DNA of 43,649 bases from Plantago elongata (GCA_036897095.1 JAYMSP010000692.1:1-43649), one strand, 5' to 3'; shown: positions 25,101-35,944, counted from the first letter of the stretch. The notes: generated from the sequence alone by a model not told the origin. Numbers and translations are program-made.

Positions 25101-28100
25101 TGCTAAATGGGAAAACCTTCTAAATAGTAATAACTCACGGATGTGGTTTTTTTAGGTCATGTCTCTGCTTCCAAAGCTCCCTCATCAATCTCAGCTGCTG
25201 CAGACAGGTAGTGTATATGTTTCCAGTTAAATGCTGCATGTCCACTTTTTTGAGTTTTTTCATTCCCCATTGGTAAAGTAGTACTTCCTTTGTCCTGGAC
25301 CAAGATTCCCATTTGATTTTTGTTGACCTTTTTTAAATCTTCGTTTGACTATAAATTATCCTAAACCATAATGAATATTTAATCAGGAAGATTAAACTAT
25401 GAGTGTATAATCATTATATATTTGAGTCAGGGTTCCAGTCACCTTTGCCGTTTCAAAAAAAAAAAAAAATTAATCAGGAGGATTAAACTATGAGTGTATG
25501 ATCATTTTATATACCTTCATAATAATTATTAAATTATTTTTACTATATGATTTAGGATTCATTATCGTCAAACTAAGGTAAAAAAAAGGTCAAAAAAAAT
25601 TAAATGGGAACCTTTATCCGAGACTGAGGAAGTAGTATATTGTTTTCAAGTTTGTTAACATCCGATTTCCCCTTCATTATCTTTCCTCAGTATGCTTACT
25701 AATTGGAGCTTATTCAAAGTGGCTTGATGCGGCGTCTAGCGGTCTTTCATTCTTGCCGTCCCTCATAGATATTCTTGTTATGGGCATGAGTATTTCAGAA
25801 GACACTGCATCAGCTGCTGCCGTGGCGTTCCGTAATATATGTGATGGCAAGCACTTTCTTTACTAGCTGCTTTCCATATCTGCTGAATTTCTCCTCTAAA
25901 TTAACACAAATCATCAAAGAAATGCTGGTTGAATTTTTGCTGCTTGTCGTTGATAAACGTCTATTTGCCTATCTGGATAAGTGATACCTTATTCTTGTGC
26001 AGGCATGGTATGAAGGTTCACATGTCTTAAAATTATTTTCACATTCTACCGACACCTGAATTACTAATATCTGAAGTATCATTACAAGACTTATATTTCA
26101 TATGTTACCTGCGATGCAGACTGCAAGAAGAAGCTTTCTGGATCCTTGGACGGTCTGTTTCAGATATATCAAAAGGCAGTGGTAGGAGAAGGTTCATTCA
26201 AGGTTTCTGCCGACGACTCATTGCATTTAGTTGAAGCTCTAAGGTATAACACATCATACAAACTAAATAATGGATCCAAGTTGATGTTTTGTTGAATAGT
26301 TGGAATTTTATTGCAGTATGGTCATCACAGAGCTACCCGGAGAGCATGCCAAGAAAGCGTTAGAAGCATTATGCATACCTACTGTTACTCCTTTGCAGGC
26401 AAGGATTTACCTTACAAAATATGAATTAATACTATAGTATTAGACATGACTTAGAGAAGTATTGTGTCTGATGAATAAACAGGACATAGTAAATCAAGGA
26501 CCGCTGGTGCTGGGACAGAAACCTGCCCGGGATATAACAGTTCATATAGACAGGCTAGCAAATATATTTAGGTGACATTCTTTATCTGTCTGTTTTCGAT
26601 CTAGATTCTTTCATGTTTAGTGAATTAGCCTGAATCACTTGCGGGAAACATTTTCAGACATGTAAACCATCCAGAAGCTGTTGCAGATGCAGTCCAGAAA
26701 CTTTGGCCGATCTTCAAAGCAATCTTTGATATGTCGGTGATAAACTGCTTATGCAATTTTGGTAAATTTCTAGCTTAATTATCAATTCGGTTAATTTAGT
26801 CAAATGTTGTAATGTAGACGTGCTTGGGACATGCGAACAATGGAATCGCTTTGCCGAGCATGCAAAAATGCAGTAAGTACCATGCTTTTAGCTTAGAGTT
26901 TGGGTAAAGTTTTCCAATTCTGTACAATTTTATACTATTGCTCGCGTGTTATACTTAAATTAGTGACGAGATTCAGTGTTGTGTATGTCCGACTGGCATT
27001 CCTGTGGGTATCACAGTTAGGCCAGTGGGCCATTATCTTCTGAACTCTGCTCCTTTTATTTTTGATTGGTAGATTGATTCATTTAAATCCTTTTAACACC
27101 TGTTGTGTGTGTGTGTGTGTATCTTGATGTTTCCAATCGTTTGGATGTTTATTTCATTTTATTTGCTTTATATCTTGAGGTTGTGATGTCTTTATCTACT
27201 GTTAACCCAGTGAGGCTGTAATTGTCTTCTTTGATTTATATTAACACAGGGTTGAAGCTTGCTTTCATTTTCATATCAGAAACTGTCCTTCATGCTGACT
27301 TATACTCCCAAACCTAGTAGAGCAGTACTCATGCTTCATGTTTTTCACTTGGCTTTACGCCTTCTGTCTAAAGTCTAAACATTCATTTGGTGCTGCACTT
27401 GGTTTTCTATTGGAATTATAACACATAGCTTTTACAATTACTAGTCAGCAGAAAATCAAGTAATCAATTATCTTTTCTTAGAAGCATTAAATGATTTCCG
27501 ACATTTGCGAGACTGTATTTAAAGTGACGCTAATTATTGTCAGAAAATTAGTATTCTTGCAAACTTTCTGATCAATCTCCGTCATCTGTTATTTTTCTGT
27601 TTGAAATATTTGGATGCCTATTTGTCTCTTCTGAAATTTTCCATTGTTACTCTTATTTGTTAAATGCAGTAGTAGCTTTTATTCACAAAAATATTACTTT
27701 TGTAGGTGAGGACCTCTAAAACACTTATGGGAGTTACAGTTGGTGTAATTCTAGAGGAGATACAAGGATTATACAAGCAGCATCAGCAGCCTTGTTTCCT
27801 TTATCTCTCTAGTGAAGTTATCAAGGTTCGAATTCCATTTAATTAACTAGAGCTTCATTTTGCTGCTTTGAAATCCTTCTTTCATCTATATGTGATTCAA
27901 ACTTACTCTTTCGCCTGTAGATATTTGGATCAGATCCTTCATGTACAGACTATCTGAAAACCCTGATAGAATCGCTTTTCAGCCATACAACATTTATGCT
28001 TGCAAAGTTTCAGGTGCTGTTTCACACATTTCCAATCTTTGCCTAAGCCATGTACATGCTCTTACTAAGATGATATTTCCTGCAGGATTTCACTTCAAGA

Positions 28101-29038
28101 CCTGACCTTGTGGATGATTGTTTTTTGTTGGCATCAAGATGTATACGTTATTGCCCTAACTTATTCTTCACGTCACCTTTATTTCCATCCTTAGTGGATT
28201 GTTCGCTGATTGGCATCACAGTACAGCACAGGTTCCCTCTCTCACTCCATTGATGCCCTTTCCTATACATCATGTTTTCAGAAACAATAACTAAAACTGG
28301 CAACTGTTTCACTGCAGGGAAGCTTCCAATTCCATACTAAATTTCTTAGCCGATGTTTTTGATCTTGCAAATTCTAGTCAGGGAAAGCCTTATGTATCTA
28401 TACGTGACAATGTAATTGTCCCAAGAGGTCCTGTCATCACCAGAATTCTCGTAGCTGCTCTGACAGGAGCACTTCCAAGCTCGCGACTAGAAACGGTTAT
28501 CTGGACTTCTAACCCCCTACTGTTGTTTCGAGTTGCTTTCATCGAATTCTATTTCTTGTAGTCTAAGCAAGATTTTTGGTGCTTTGCAAAGATTTCTTAT
28601 GGCTTTCCAAAAATAATAATTACAGTCATTTGTGTACCTGCTTTAAAATATTCTGCTTCTATATCTCCATGCAGTGGAAATATCCATTAAACTTTAGAAT
28701 TAGGATGTGTTTTGGCTGGCTTTTGTTCTAAAACTTGTTTTTTCCCCCCCTCTGTTTAGGTCACCTATGCACTTGTAAGTCTTACACGTGCTTATGGTGT
28801 AAAGACTTTAGAATGGGCAAAGGAGAGCGTTTCTTTAATTCCATCAAATGCTGTCACGGATGTGGAGAAGTCACGATTTTTGCAGGCTTTATCAGAGGCA
28901 ACATCTGGTTCAGTTACCAATGGGCTGATTATTCCAATTGAAGAATTATCAGAGGTTTGTCGACGTAATAGGTCGGTTCAAGAGATCGTTCAAGGAGCTT
29001 TGAGGCCTCATGAACTGAACATGATCTCAAATGTATGA
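13193..29038 (+). CDS. MOS14: MOS14, transportin-SR (TNPO3-type importin beta)
   Basis: This is the nuclear import receptor for serine/arginine-rich (SR) splicing factors. In Arabidopsis, MOS14 is needed for correct splicing of the immune receptor genes SNC1 and RPS4. Twenty-seven exons join to 2,883 bases, 960 residues, close to the roughly 958 I recall for Arabidopsis. The N-terminus (MELQNTVKEALNALYHHPDD) is followed by an importin-beta N-terminal region over about residues 25-90 and an exportin-1-like region at about 100-250. The rest is alpha-helical HEAT-type repeats. Residues 672-692 (RAWDMRTMESLCRACKNAVRT) align with the arginine-rich helix that contacts RS domains in human TNPO3; R677, R684 and R691 are the likely contacts (inference). 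The protein ends RPHELNMISNV. Introns 17 and 19 use GC donors and intron 21 has a weak donor; see findings. No frameshift or internal stop is seen. Confidence 0.95.
15958..16239. repeat. 140-base tandem duplication in MOS14 intron 5
   Basis: The unit at 15961-16100 is repeated at 16101-16239 with essentially one substitution, in the T/A-rich tract before AATAATAATGG. The second copy supplies the polypyrimidine tract next to the real acceptor at 16251. In the first copy the same tract is followed by TTTGTAG, a potential false acceptor. Confidence 0.93.
17452..17710. repeat. degenerate tandem duplication in MOS14 intron 7
   Basis: The segment from 17452 (TATGATGTTGAGTCAGTTG, then TTGCTGGTTTAA and TGGTTAAAGA) recurs from 17591 in the same order with about 139 bases offset and many substitutions. 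The second half of the copies is hard to align. Confidence 0.55.
19110..19271. mobile_element. Stowaway MITE remnant in MOS14 intron 9
   Basis: The right end reads ATTACGGAGGGAG followed by TA, the typical terminus of Stowaway (Tc1/mariner) MITEs. The matching left end is not recognisable, so the left border is a guess and the element is probably truncated. Confidence 0.4.
19420..19500 (+). mobile_element. ultra-short tRNA-like SINE, copy 1 (MOS14 intron 9)
   Basis: About 80 bases resemble a tRNA: an A-box-like AACTCAGTTGGTAAGATG at 19424-19441 and a B-box GGGTTCGAGTCA, followed by TTTGCCGTTT and a short poly(A). The element is flanked by the direct repeat GTGGTTT (19413-19419 and 19501-19507). 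The poly(A) and target duplication point to retroposition. The acceptor, D and T stems do not pair well, so it is not a working tRNA gene. Confidence 0.6.
21079..21094. repeat. (ATC)n microsatellite in MOS14 intron 12
   Basis: A short run of ATC units just upstream of the exon 13 acceptor. Confidence 0.85.
21203..23313 (+). other. MOS14 intron 13, 2.1 kb
   Basis: This is the longest intron, with a GTATCA donor and a GACAG acceptor. It carries a run of 14 G at 21618-21631 and a degenerate duplication at 22013-22410. Small open frames between 21360 and 21820 on both strands match no family I know. Confidence 0.8.
22013..22410. repeat. degenerate direct duplication in MOS14 intron 13
   Basis: The order GTAGAG, CAAGCT-AAT-CTT, TCTGTTTGTTA, AGAGGAAATGA and TGTAGCTGATAATA appears first at about 22013-22167 and again at about 22254-22410, with many substitutions between them. 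The offset is about 240 bases. Confidence 0.6.
24735..24764. repeat. GT-rich imperfect microsatellite in MOS14 intron 15
   Basis: An interrupted TG/GT run in the intron after the exon ending at 24618, followed by a purine-rich stretch (about 24790-24845). No further significance is seen. Confidence 0.7.
25281..25635. mobile_element. Stowaway-type MITE in MOS14 intron 16, with nested insertion
   Basis: The terminal inverted repeats are about 85 bases long. From the left, GTACTTCCTTTGTCC is followed by TTCCCATTTGATTTTTGTTG and ACC. The reverse complement from the right is CTACTTCCTCAGTCTC, then TTCCCATTTAATTTTTTTTG and ACC. A TA dinucleotide flanks both ends. The element is 355 bases including a 91-base nested gain at 25379-25512. 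No coding capacity. Confidence 0.75.
25421..25469 (+). mobile_element. tRNA-like SINE, 3' fragment, copy 2 (nested in the MITE)
   Basis: GGGTTCCAGTCACCTTTGCC and a GTTTC plus poly(A) tail match the 3' half of the copy at 19420-19500; the A-box half is missing. It is flanked by a direct repeat of about 42 bases (25379-25420 and 25470-25512) that differs at a few positions. Confidence 0.6.
27104..27120. repeat. (TG)8 microsatellite in MOS14 intron 22
   Basis: A perfect TG run of 17 bases inside the intron between the exons ending at 26872 and starting at 27706. Confidence 0.9.
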
Positions 29039-30474
29039 TAGTGAGTGGAGGTTGAGGGCTATTTTTCTCCGCCCTTGTCTTCGGTTGAGGCATTTTGATT
29101 TTTCTTTCGTACTTTGTATATTTGGCATCGGTTGCGGCCAATTCATATAGGTTGTGTGGGAAAGAGGGGTCGTGTTGTGTTTTACATTTATTAGGTTACA
29201 AGTTATCTTTGGTCAATATCTGTGTCACTCTCATTCTTGAGTTTTATTGGGGTTTCAAACTTTCAATGGAATGACTTGTGATGTTTCTCTCTTTAAGTTA
29301 AACCCTTTAAACCTGTGTAAACTGTAAAGAACAAAATTTACTTACATACTTTAATGGAGAAACTGAAGTTGCCAAGAGTGTTGTTCATCGCAACTTGCAA
29401 GGTTTGATTTAGCCTCTCTATTTATTTGGAGTATTTTTCCAGTGATACCAAGTTAATTCCAGATATGGCTCCTTACTTTAGAAGTATGCAATTTTATTTA
29501 TTTTGCAAGAAGGCGTTGAAAAGTTAGTGAATGTACTATATGAATGGGAAAATTTAATTTAAAAAAAAAAAATTTGAATTGAGTTTTTTCAATTTAAATT
29601 GTATCTTAAACAGTGTTTACTTGAGAATATTGGTCGTTTTTATAGTAATAAAATATTTCTTTTCAACAAAATCAGTATGAGTACCTGTTTCAAAACAAGC
29701 CGTAGATTAGTGACAAAATTTTGTGTACTTCATAAGCAAGCTTTTCATCCTTTTTTTCCTTTAGCCTTGCTCTGCTAATCCAATCAGCCAGAGGATGATT
29801 GATTTGTGTTACACCAAAGCAGAAGCCTATGTACACTTAAAAGAAGTGTTGAATGGATTCCATTCCCAATACACATAAACTGCCTGCAAGTACTACACAC
29901 TTGCTTTAGACCTTGCCATTTACTGAAAGCATCTTTACCAAGTGACTAGCTCGTCAACCTTTTTAATGTACTTTATTTTTTATTTATTGTTACACTGCAC
30001 GACACTTTAAATTTTTTGATAGAGTTGGAATTTGACCGATTGTTCGCAACAATTGAAAAAGTTTGAGATACCCAACTGAACTGGAACGATAAACTAATGT
30101 GCTAGTATTGTATTTTTCCTGATAAATCGGACGGGAAAGGAAATTTCATCAAGTTTATCGACAGTGGAGGACTACATTGACATTATTCCCTTCTCAAATT
30201 TGTACTAGGAAAAGCCAGATACTGTATGAGACATGAGAATGTGGATTGGTGAGGTGGGAATATCTTTTTGTCTGGATCACCTCAGTTCAATGATTTGATG
30301 GTTGGGATCTTTCGTTTTAGTTGATCATCTTCAAAATTAATTTTCCAATTTTAAGTTAATGCGGATTGGTAATGTTAACTCACATCCGCTAAATGGAAAG
30401 TACTCTCAGACTTTTGGTATCGTTGTAGCTTCTTGCTCGAATCCTTCTATTTCAGATCCTCCTGCAGTTTCTTA
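29039..30474. other. MOS14 3' region and spacer
   Basis: The first 250-300 bases after the stop codon probably are the MOS14 3' untranslated region. No gene is visible in the rest. Confidence 0.5.
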
Positions 30475-30633
30475 GGGACTGATTGGTGAAGCATTTAAAT
30501 GCTCTCATTTGGCTCGATGAACAGTGATTTGGTCTAAAATACACTTCAAATATTCCATTTCAATTTCACTCCAAACACAATTTCACAAAAATCTCATTCA
30601 AATTGCCATTTAAGTGCCATGCCAATCAGCCTC
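30475..30633. mobile_element. Tourist-like MITE, copy 1
   Basis: The left end GGGACTGATTGG and the reverse complement of the right end, GAGGCTGATTGG, form inverted repeats that continue into CATTTAAATG-like and CACTTAAATGG sequence. TTA flanks both sides (30472-30474 and 30634-30636), the target duplication expected of PIF/Harbinger elements. Length 159 bases, non-coding. Confidence 0.65.
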
Positions 30634-31745
30634 TTAATTCCTGCGAACATGTAAATTAAGATATAAATCAAGTGTACTAATATTGCCCATGATAAATTTT
30701 CCTCAGCCCTCAAAATGATTATTCATATGTTGGGTGAAAAAGCAATTGTCCGTAGAAGATTAAACTGCAACCGTAGATAGGATTCATTTTTCACTTGATC
30801 ACTTGTACATATACGAATTAGCTAATTAATGGAACTCCACACGCACATAAAATAGTATGGAGTTACTTTATTCCATTTGCGAAAATCACCTACACCAGAT
30901 GCTTACAACCCCACATCTGACTACCATAGAGTGTTGCTTCATTAAGCCATCTTAATCTTGATTAGTCCACGTGATTTCATTTTATCAATATCGATCACAT
31001 TTTGCAAAATGCGAAAGCCATCATTTCCTGGCGGCCTAACAAAAAATAATAGTAGTGAATTTTGCGTGAGTTACACCATATTCAAACCTATACCCGTATT
31101 GACTATGTTGACAGTCAATTACAAGTATTTGTTGCCCTTGTGTGTTATCTATCTAGGGCCCATCTATCTATCATAAAAAACTCTATAGAAAACTTTTATT
31201 ATTCGATTAAAATAATTACTACAAGCTAAAAGTTTAATTTTTAAGTGAAATTCTATTAAAGTATTTATCTTTAACGATCATTTCCTATTATAGTCAACTT
31301 TTATTTTATCTTTTTCCATTTCTTTTAAAAAGGCATTATTTTTCATTTAAAAAAAGTTCATTGTACATATTATTTTAATAGTCATTAATTAATTAAAATA
31401 ACGTAAGATAGAAATTTAAAATTTAAACTACCTGATAATAGAAATGAAAACTTAAATGAGAACGCTTGAGGGAAATATTACACTACATTAAATTTACAAT
31501 AATGCGAAATATATTAAATACTATACTACATCAAAAGTGGTGTTTTACACATAATTTATGGATTTCAAATATATGAGAAGAAAGAATAGGGAATTGAAAA
31601 AGCGGATAAATAAATACAAAAGAAAACCAAAATAAAAGAAAGATGAAAGAATTAAATAAACTCTTAAAAGTGCGTGTCAATCATAAATGTAATGTACTTA
31701 TGAAACATTTGGTAAGAAAGGAGTATCATAAAACTTTTACACTAT

Positions 31746-31997
31746 GAGGTGATTGGATTAACATCCAAATGTTCATTTGACTGTTATTTGGTTATTTTGT
31801 GTTTGTTATGACATTTAAATGTTGAAGATTGAAATGACTCTATAGTAACAACATTTTTCTCTACCTATATAACAAACCTATAATACCCTATCCAATTACA
31901 ATTCTATACCAAACACAATTTTAACAATCCCACTACAATTTCGATCATTATTCAGGCATTTAAATCGGGGCATTTAAGTCGCATGCCAATCAGCCCC
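31746..31997. mobile_element. Tourist-like MITE, copy 2
   Basis: The right end, read inward, is GGGGCTGATTGGCATGCGAC then TTAAATGCC, matching copy 1 at 30475-30633. The left end is GAGGTGATTGG. The flanking triplets (TAT and TAA) match only partly. Length 252 bases. It belongs to the same family as copy 1 but is longer. Confidence 0.55.
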
Positions 31998-32221
31998 TAA
32001 AAATGTGCCCAAAAATGTGAAAACAATGATGTATATAATTTATATGTATGTGTAAGATTTGCTATTATATATTTTGAGTAAAGTAGCTTTGACCAATTTT
32101 ATGAAATTTCGCAGGACATGAAATATTATTTATACGTAAGATAGCTTCAATTTCTAGTAGGTACTCTCTCCCTCTCATCAAGCTTTATACATTAAGATTG
32201 ACGCGGAAACATGTACTTTTA

Positions 32222-33140
32222 GATCATCTCCATCAGTTGCAATTGCAACTCATCCAATTTCAAAATCTATATCACATCAGCATCCCACTCACTACAACTC
32301 ACTTTGCAATCTGCACAGTTCACTACTCCAACAGTGAGATTCAACAATTATTTTATTTTAACATTTCTTTCAAACTTAATTATTCATTTCATTTTCTTTA
32401 TTTCCGTTAAAAATTTAAACTAAAAAGAATTAAATACTTTAAACAAAAAAATTATTAAATCTACATTTTTTCAAATATGTTTTACATTTATAATTTTAAT
32501 TTTAAATAATTTAAATTTTAAGTTTTACAAGTAGTAATATACCTCAATTGTTTCAAAATATTATTGTTTCATTTAATTGAAAGAAATAAAAAAGGAAAGT
32601 GAAAATGAAATATAAAATAAAAGAGAAATGTAAAAGGAAGATAAGCAATGAAGCATGAAAGAAGGGACTTTTTACGGTCGGGTCGAGTTTCGCCCTGCCT
32701 GACAACAGACGACGAATAAAAAAATTAATATATTTATTCCGTTAAATTTTAAAATGTTAATGTAAAAATTTGATAATTCTTAAAAATATATTATTTTAAT
32801 TTTAAAACTATTTTAGAAGTTAAATTTGATTTCAATATTGATATTTTTATTAATCTTATTTAAATATTTATAAGGCGGAAGGGTGATGGGGTGTCGTCAA
32901 GGCGATCGCCCTTTCGCCTTATGAATATTTAAATTAGAAAAATAAAAATTAAATTTACTTTTTAAAATATTTTTAAAAATAAAATAATATTTTTTTGAAT
33001 TATCTATTTTTTTATTTCAGTATTTTAAAATTTACCTGAATAATTATGTTAATTTTTTTATTTGATGTCTGTTGTCAGACAGGACGAAATGGGTTGGATC
33101 AGAGTTTCAACTCTGTGTTGCAACTCTAATGGTGATGATT
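32222..33140. mobile_element. PIF/Harbinger-like MITE with a long internal hairpin
   Basis: The ends are GATCATCTCCATCAG (left) and AATCATCACCATTAG (reverse complement of the right), flanked on both sides by TTA (32219-32221 and 33141-33143). The right part is a giant foldback: 32687 to about 32890 is largely complementary to about 32905-33090. The arms are roughly 200 bases, include GCCTGACAACAGAC and its partner GTCTGTTGTCAGAC, and meet near a GC-rich centre at about 32873-32925. No open frame. Confidence 0.55.
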
Positions 33141-33143
33141 TTA

Positions 33144-34313
33144 GTAATAAAATGTATAATCTTTATATAAAATTGTAATTGTTTATTATTTATTAGTAGT
33201 AAGATAACTTCATTTTTAGTAATATATAAAGTTTGGTGGCAGTTAAAAGTGACAAATGCATGAATGAAGTTTATTGAGACGGCGAAAGTATCAATGCATA
33301 TAATTCAACCTAACGTTTACAAAAAACGTATATAGTTTAGCGGGATCGAAGATTTACTATCGTATCAGCATATATCTTGAACTTAAGTAGCTAATCGGTC
33401 CAACTCATTTAAAAAACGTACCCATCAACTAACTTGTCACATAAACCCCAATTCTCAATTTTATGTACCTAAACAGTTATCCGGATCATCTACTGAAGGC
33501 TGAAAACATACCAACCGGCTAAGTTTACTAAATAGAGCACGCATGACAAAACAAGGCTCAAGTGTAATCTCACACGCATAACACAACATTACCAAATAGA
33601 TAATAGGAACAAAAGATGCTCTTTAAAGATAAGTAAATAATAGTACTAGTAAATGCAATATGCGCCAGTGGGAGAGCATTACTGGTGTTCATATCATATC
33701 CAATTAGATGATAGGATAACATGAAATAATGAGCACCATCCAATATGAATTCAAGGTCCTACCACAATACTAGTACTGGTACAGTGAATGTGACTTAGAG
33801 CTAATCTCATCCACAATCTTACAAAAGCCAAAGAAATATCTCTACTTAGAGTAGCGACCACACCTAATCTCATCCTTATTATTCACATTCATTGAAAAGG
33901 ATATGCCACTTGATTTTTTCTTCTCTAGCATAGCATATTATTGTGGATGCCACTAGACAAACAAAACCAACAAATTTAAGTGTCATGCCCTTTCTTTATT
34001 GCCAACCACATGTAGAGAAACAAAACAAAATTAACACAAGACAAAGAGCCACGGATCTTAAATATTAGGAAATAAAACAAGTAGTAGTTGTACACCACAA
34101 AAGCAAGAAAATAAAATCCTCCGGTCTGTACAATGCAGCAAGAAGATAAATATATCTAGATTAAACTAAGTAAAACTCAACCTATGAATCAAAGTCTTGT
34201 ATTTCCAGAAACAATTTTTTTTGCTAATATACCATGGATTTTTCTCTCTTTTTTTTTTGTTTGCTTGTTCCAGAGTTTTATTATTCTCTTACTTGTGTTC
34301 TTCTGGAAGAAAC
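33144..34313. other. spacer downstream of the MYB-related gene
   Basis: No gene is visible. The last few hundred bases before 34314 probably contain the 3' untranslated region of the minus-strand MYB-related gene. Confidence 0.5.
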
Positions 34314-35860
34314 TTAAAATGCTGCCTCCATTTTTGAAGCTGGCATGATAGTGACAGGTGTGTCCTTAGTTGCGGAACGGCCTTGGCCAGATGACAAAGA
34401 AAGCATCAGAGATAATGAGGGTTGTTCAGTTGGGGCCTCATAATTTAGGTTCAAGTCCATCCCCATTCTTGAGGTTGTAGACAGAGACATAGGAAGAACA
34501 GTCATAGGTGCGAGGAGCATCTGTGAAGAGCTGTTCATCGTATCGTTCTGAGCTAGAGATGAAGTCTCCATCGGAACTGGATTGCCACCTTGCATTGAGA
34601 GCAAAACAGGGAAAGGCACAACTGAAAAGCCATTCATGTTGGGATTAACAACAGGATGAGGCATTGTAGTTGACTGTGGTGTGTTGTTCTCTTGAAGCTT
34701 TCGACTCTTTTCAACTGGCATTGCAGTAACCTAATAAAAACCAACAATAAGTTAATAACCACTATTAGGTAATCTCCATTTCTGTATAGTATTCAGAAAT
34801 CTTTATGTGGATTCAATAGTTAATGCTTAATAATACAACCAGGCCATATGCTATCCACATAAACCAGCACTACTAGTAAAGCTTAACTTCTCAACTTTTG
34901 GCCTAAAGAGGGAACTTGTGTGTCTCTAAAAGTCAAAAAGCCAAGTCCCATTCGTACCTTTTCTAAGCAACTATTTTAACATCAAGTCTGTTTTTACTTC
35001 AATAATCAAGGCTATAACGCGTCAAATGTTAATCTACAAGTAAAAAAGTAACAATAACAAATGAATGGAACATATAATCATGCATACCGAGTCGGTAGTA
35101 ATGTCGAAGAGGCTTGAACGACGACGGCGGCGATTGGTGTTGGCACGGCGGAGGAAGTACTTCTGAGCATGGCTTGCCACCTGCGTCGGCGTGCGAGTTT
35201 TAACATAATTCTTAGAGATTCCTCTCCAATCTCCTTTCCCAACCTTGCTCAATCCAAGCAGGAACAGCTTATGCTCTTCCTCTGTCCACGGAACTCCTAC
35301 AAATCCACTCCAATTGATCAATCAACCAATCACCAAAACAGTAATCAATCAATCAATCAATCCTAAAAGCCAAAAACACCTCTCTAATTTCCCCTAATCC
35401 ATTTCAATTTCAATCACAACCAAATCAACAGAAACTACACCGATTAACAGATTACACTAACACGAAATCGAAGCTAAACTAAACAGACAACAAAAGATCG
35501 ATTCATCATTAACAATCAATTCAACAAATTCAACCAAATGATTAAACAACAGATCGATTTACCTCGCTTGCGCTCGCGACTCCCGTTGGACGACGGCTGA
35601 GGAACAGCGTCATCAGCGGAGGCGTAACCGCCAGCGACACCTTCATCCGCCTTCAGCAAGTCGTTTACACCGACGTTGTTGTTGACACCACCGTCAGTGA
35701 GACTGTTGTTGTTAACTGGTGCGTATTCAGAGAGATTGTTCATACTGACACTCTTCCTCATAGGATCGACTCTCAGCCTGACGCCGAACAGCATGATCTC
35801 CTCTCCGGCGGTGCCGCCACCGACCACGGCGGACGACGGTGATTCGCTGCTCTGAGACAT
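34314..35860 (-). CDS. MYB-related (SHAQKYF-class) transcription factor
   Basis: This is a single-repeat MYB DNA-binding protein of the plant CCA1-like/I-box group, related to MYBD, MYBH/KUA1 and potato MYB1R1; such proteins bind TATCCA/GGATAA elements. The three exons (35563-35860, 35088-35296, 34314-34730) join to 924 bases, 307 residues. The N-terminal [20 protein letters not shown] is at residues 23-42. The MYB repeat runs over residues 100-150 with W103, W123 and SHAQKYF at 141-147. A basic RRRRR at 155-159 is followed by [10 protein letters not shown]. The C-terminal third has MDLNL (260-264) and LSLML (275-279). LFGV and LxLxL are known plant repression motifs, so it is likely a repressor (inference). 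The start at 35860 fits family N-termini, and an upstream TATA box supports it. The exact paralogue cannot be named. Confidence 0.92.
35343..35362. repeat. (AATC)5 microsatellite in intron 1 of the MYB-related gene
   Basis: A perfect tetranucleotide run of 20 bases; related CAATCAACC-type repeats surround it. Confidence 0.9.
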
Positions 35861-35944
35861 GACAATCGGTCAGCTTGTCCTACTTTTGTGAATTGGGAAT
35901 TTGATCGATGAGTCTTCCAAGTAAATGGAAATGTTGTGGTTTTG

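Larger units (their letters stand above)
13193..29038 (+). other. MOS14: MOS14 exon map
   Basis: Coding exons: 13193-13315, 14863-14940, 15095-15157, 15491-15538, 15623-15769, 16252-16383, 17245-17285, 18365-18456, 18965-19092, 19853-19928, 20168-20288, 20378-20477, 21121-21202, 23314-23396, 24499-24618, 25156-25207, 25691-25846, 26120-26243, 26317-26398, 26483-26571, 26658-26732, 26818-26872, 27706-27825, 27921-28013, 28086-28231, 28318-28495 and 28760-29038. Introns are GT-AG except 17 and 19 (GC-AG). The longest are intron 13 (2.1 kb) and intron 1 (1.5 kb). Boundaries were set by splice consensus, phase and family similarity. Confidence 0.88.

Noticed and set aside
25826..25850. Frameshift or damage in MOS14 at exon 17
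   Set aside because: The missing GT donor at the phase-correct position first suggested a defect, but a GC donor with GCAAGC context restores phase and conserved spacing.
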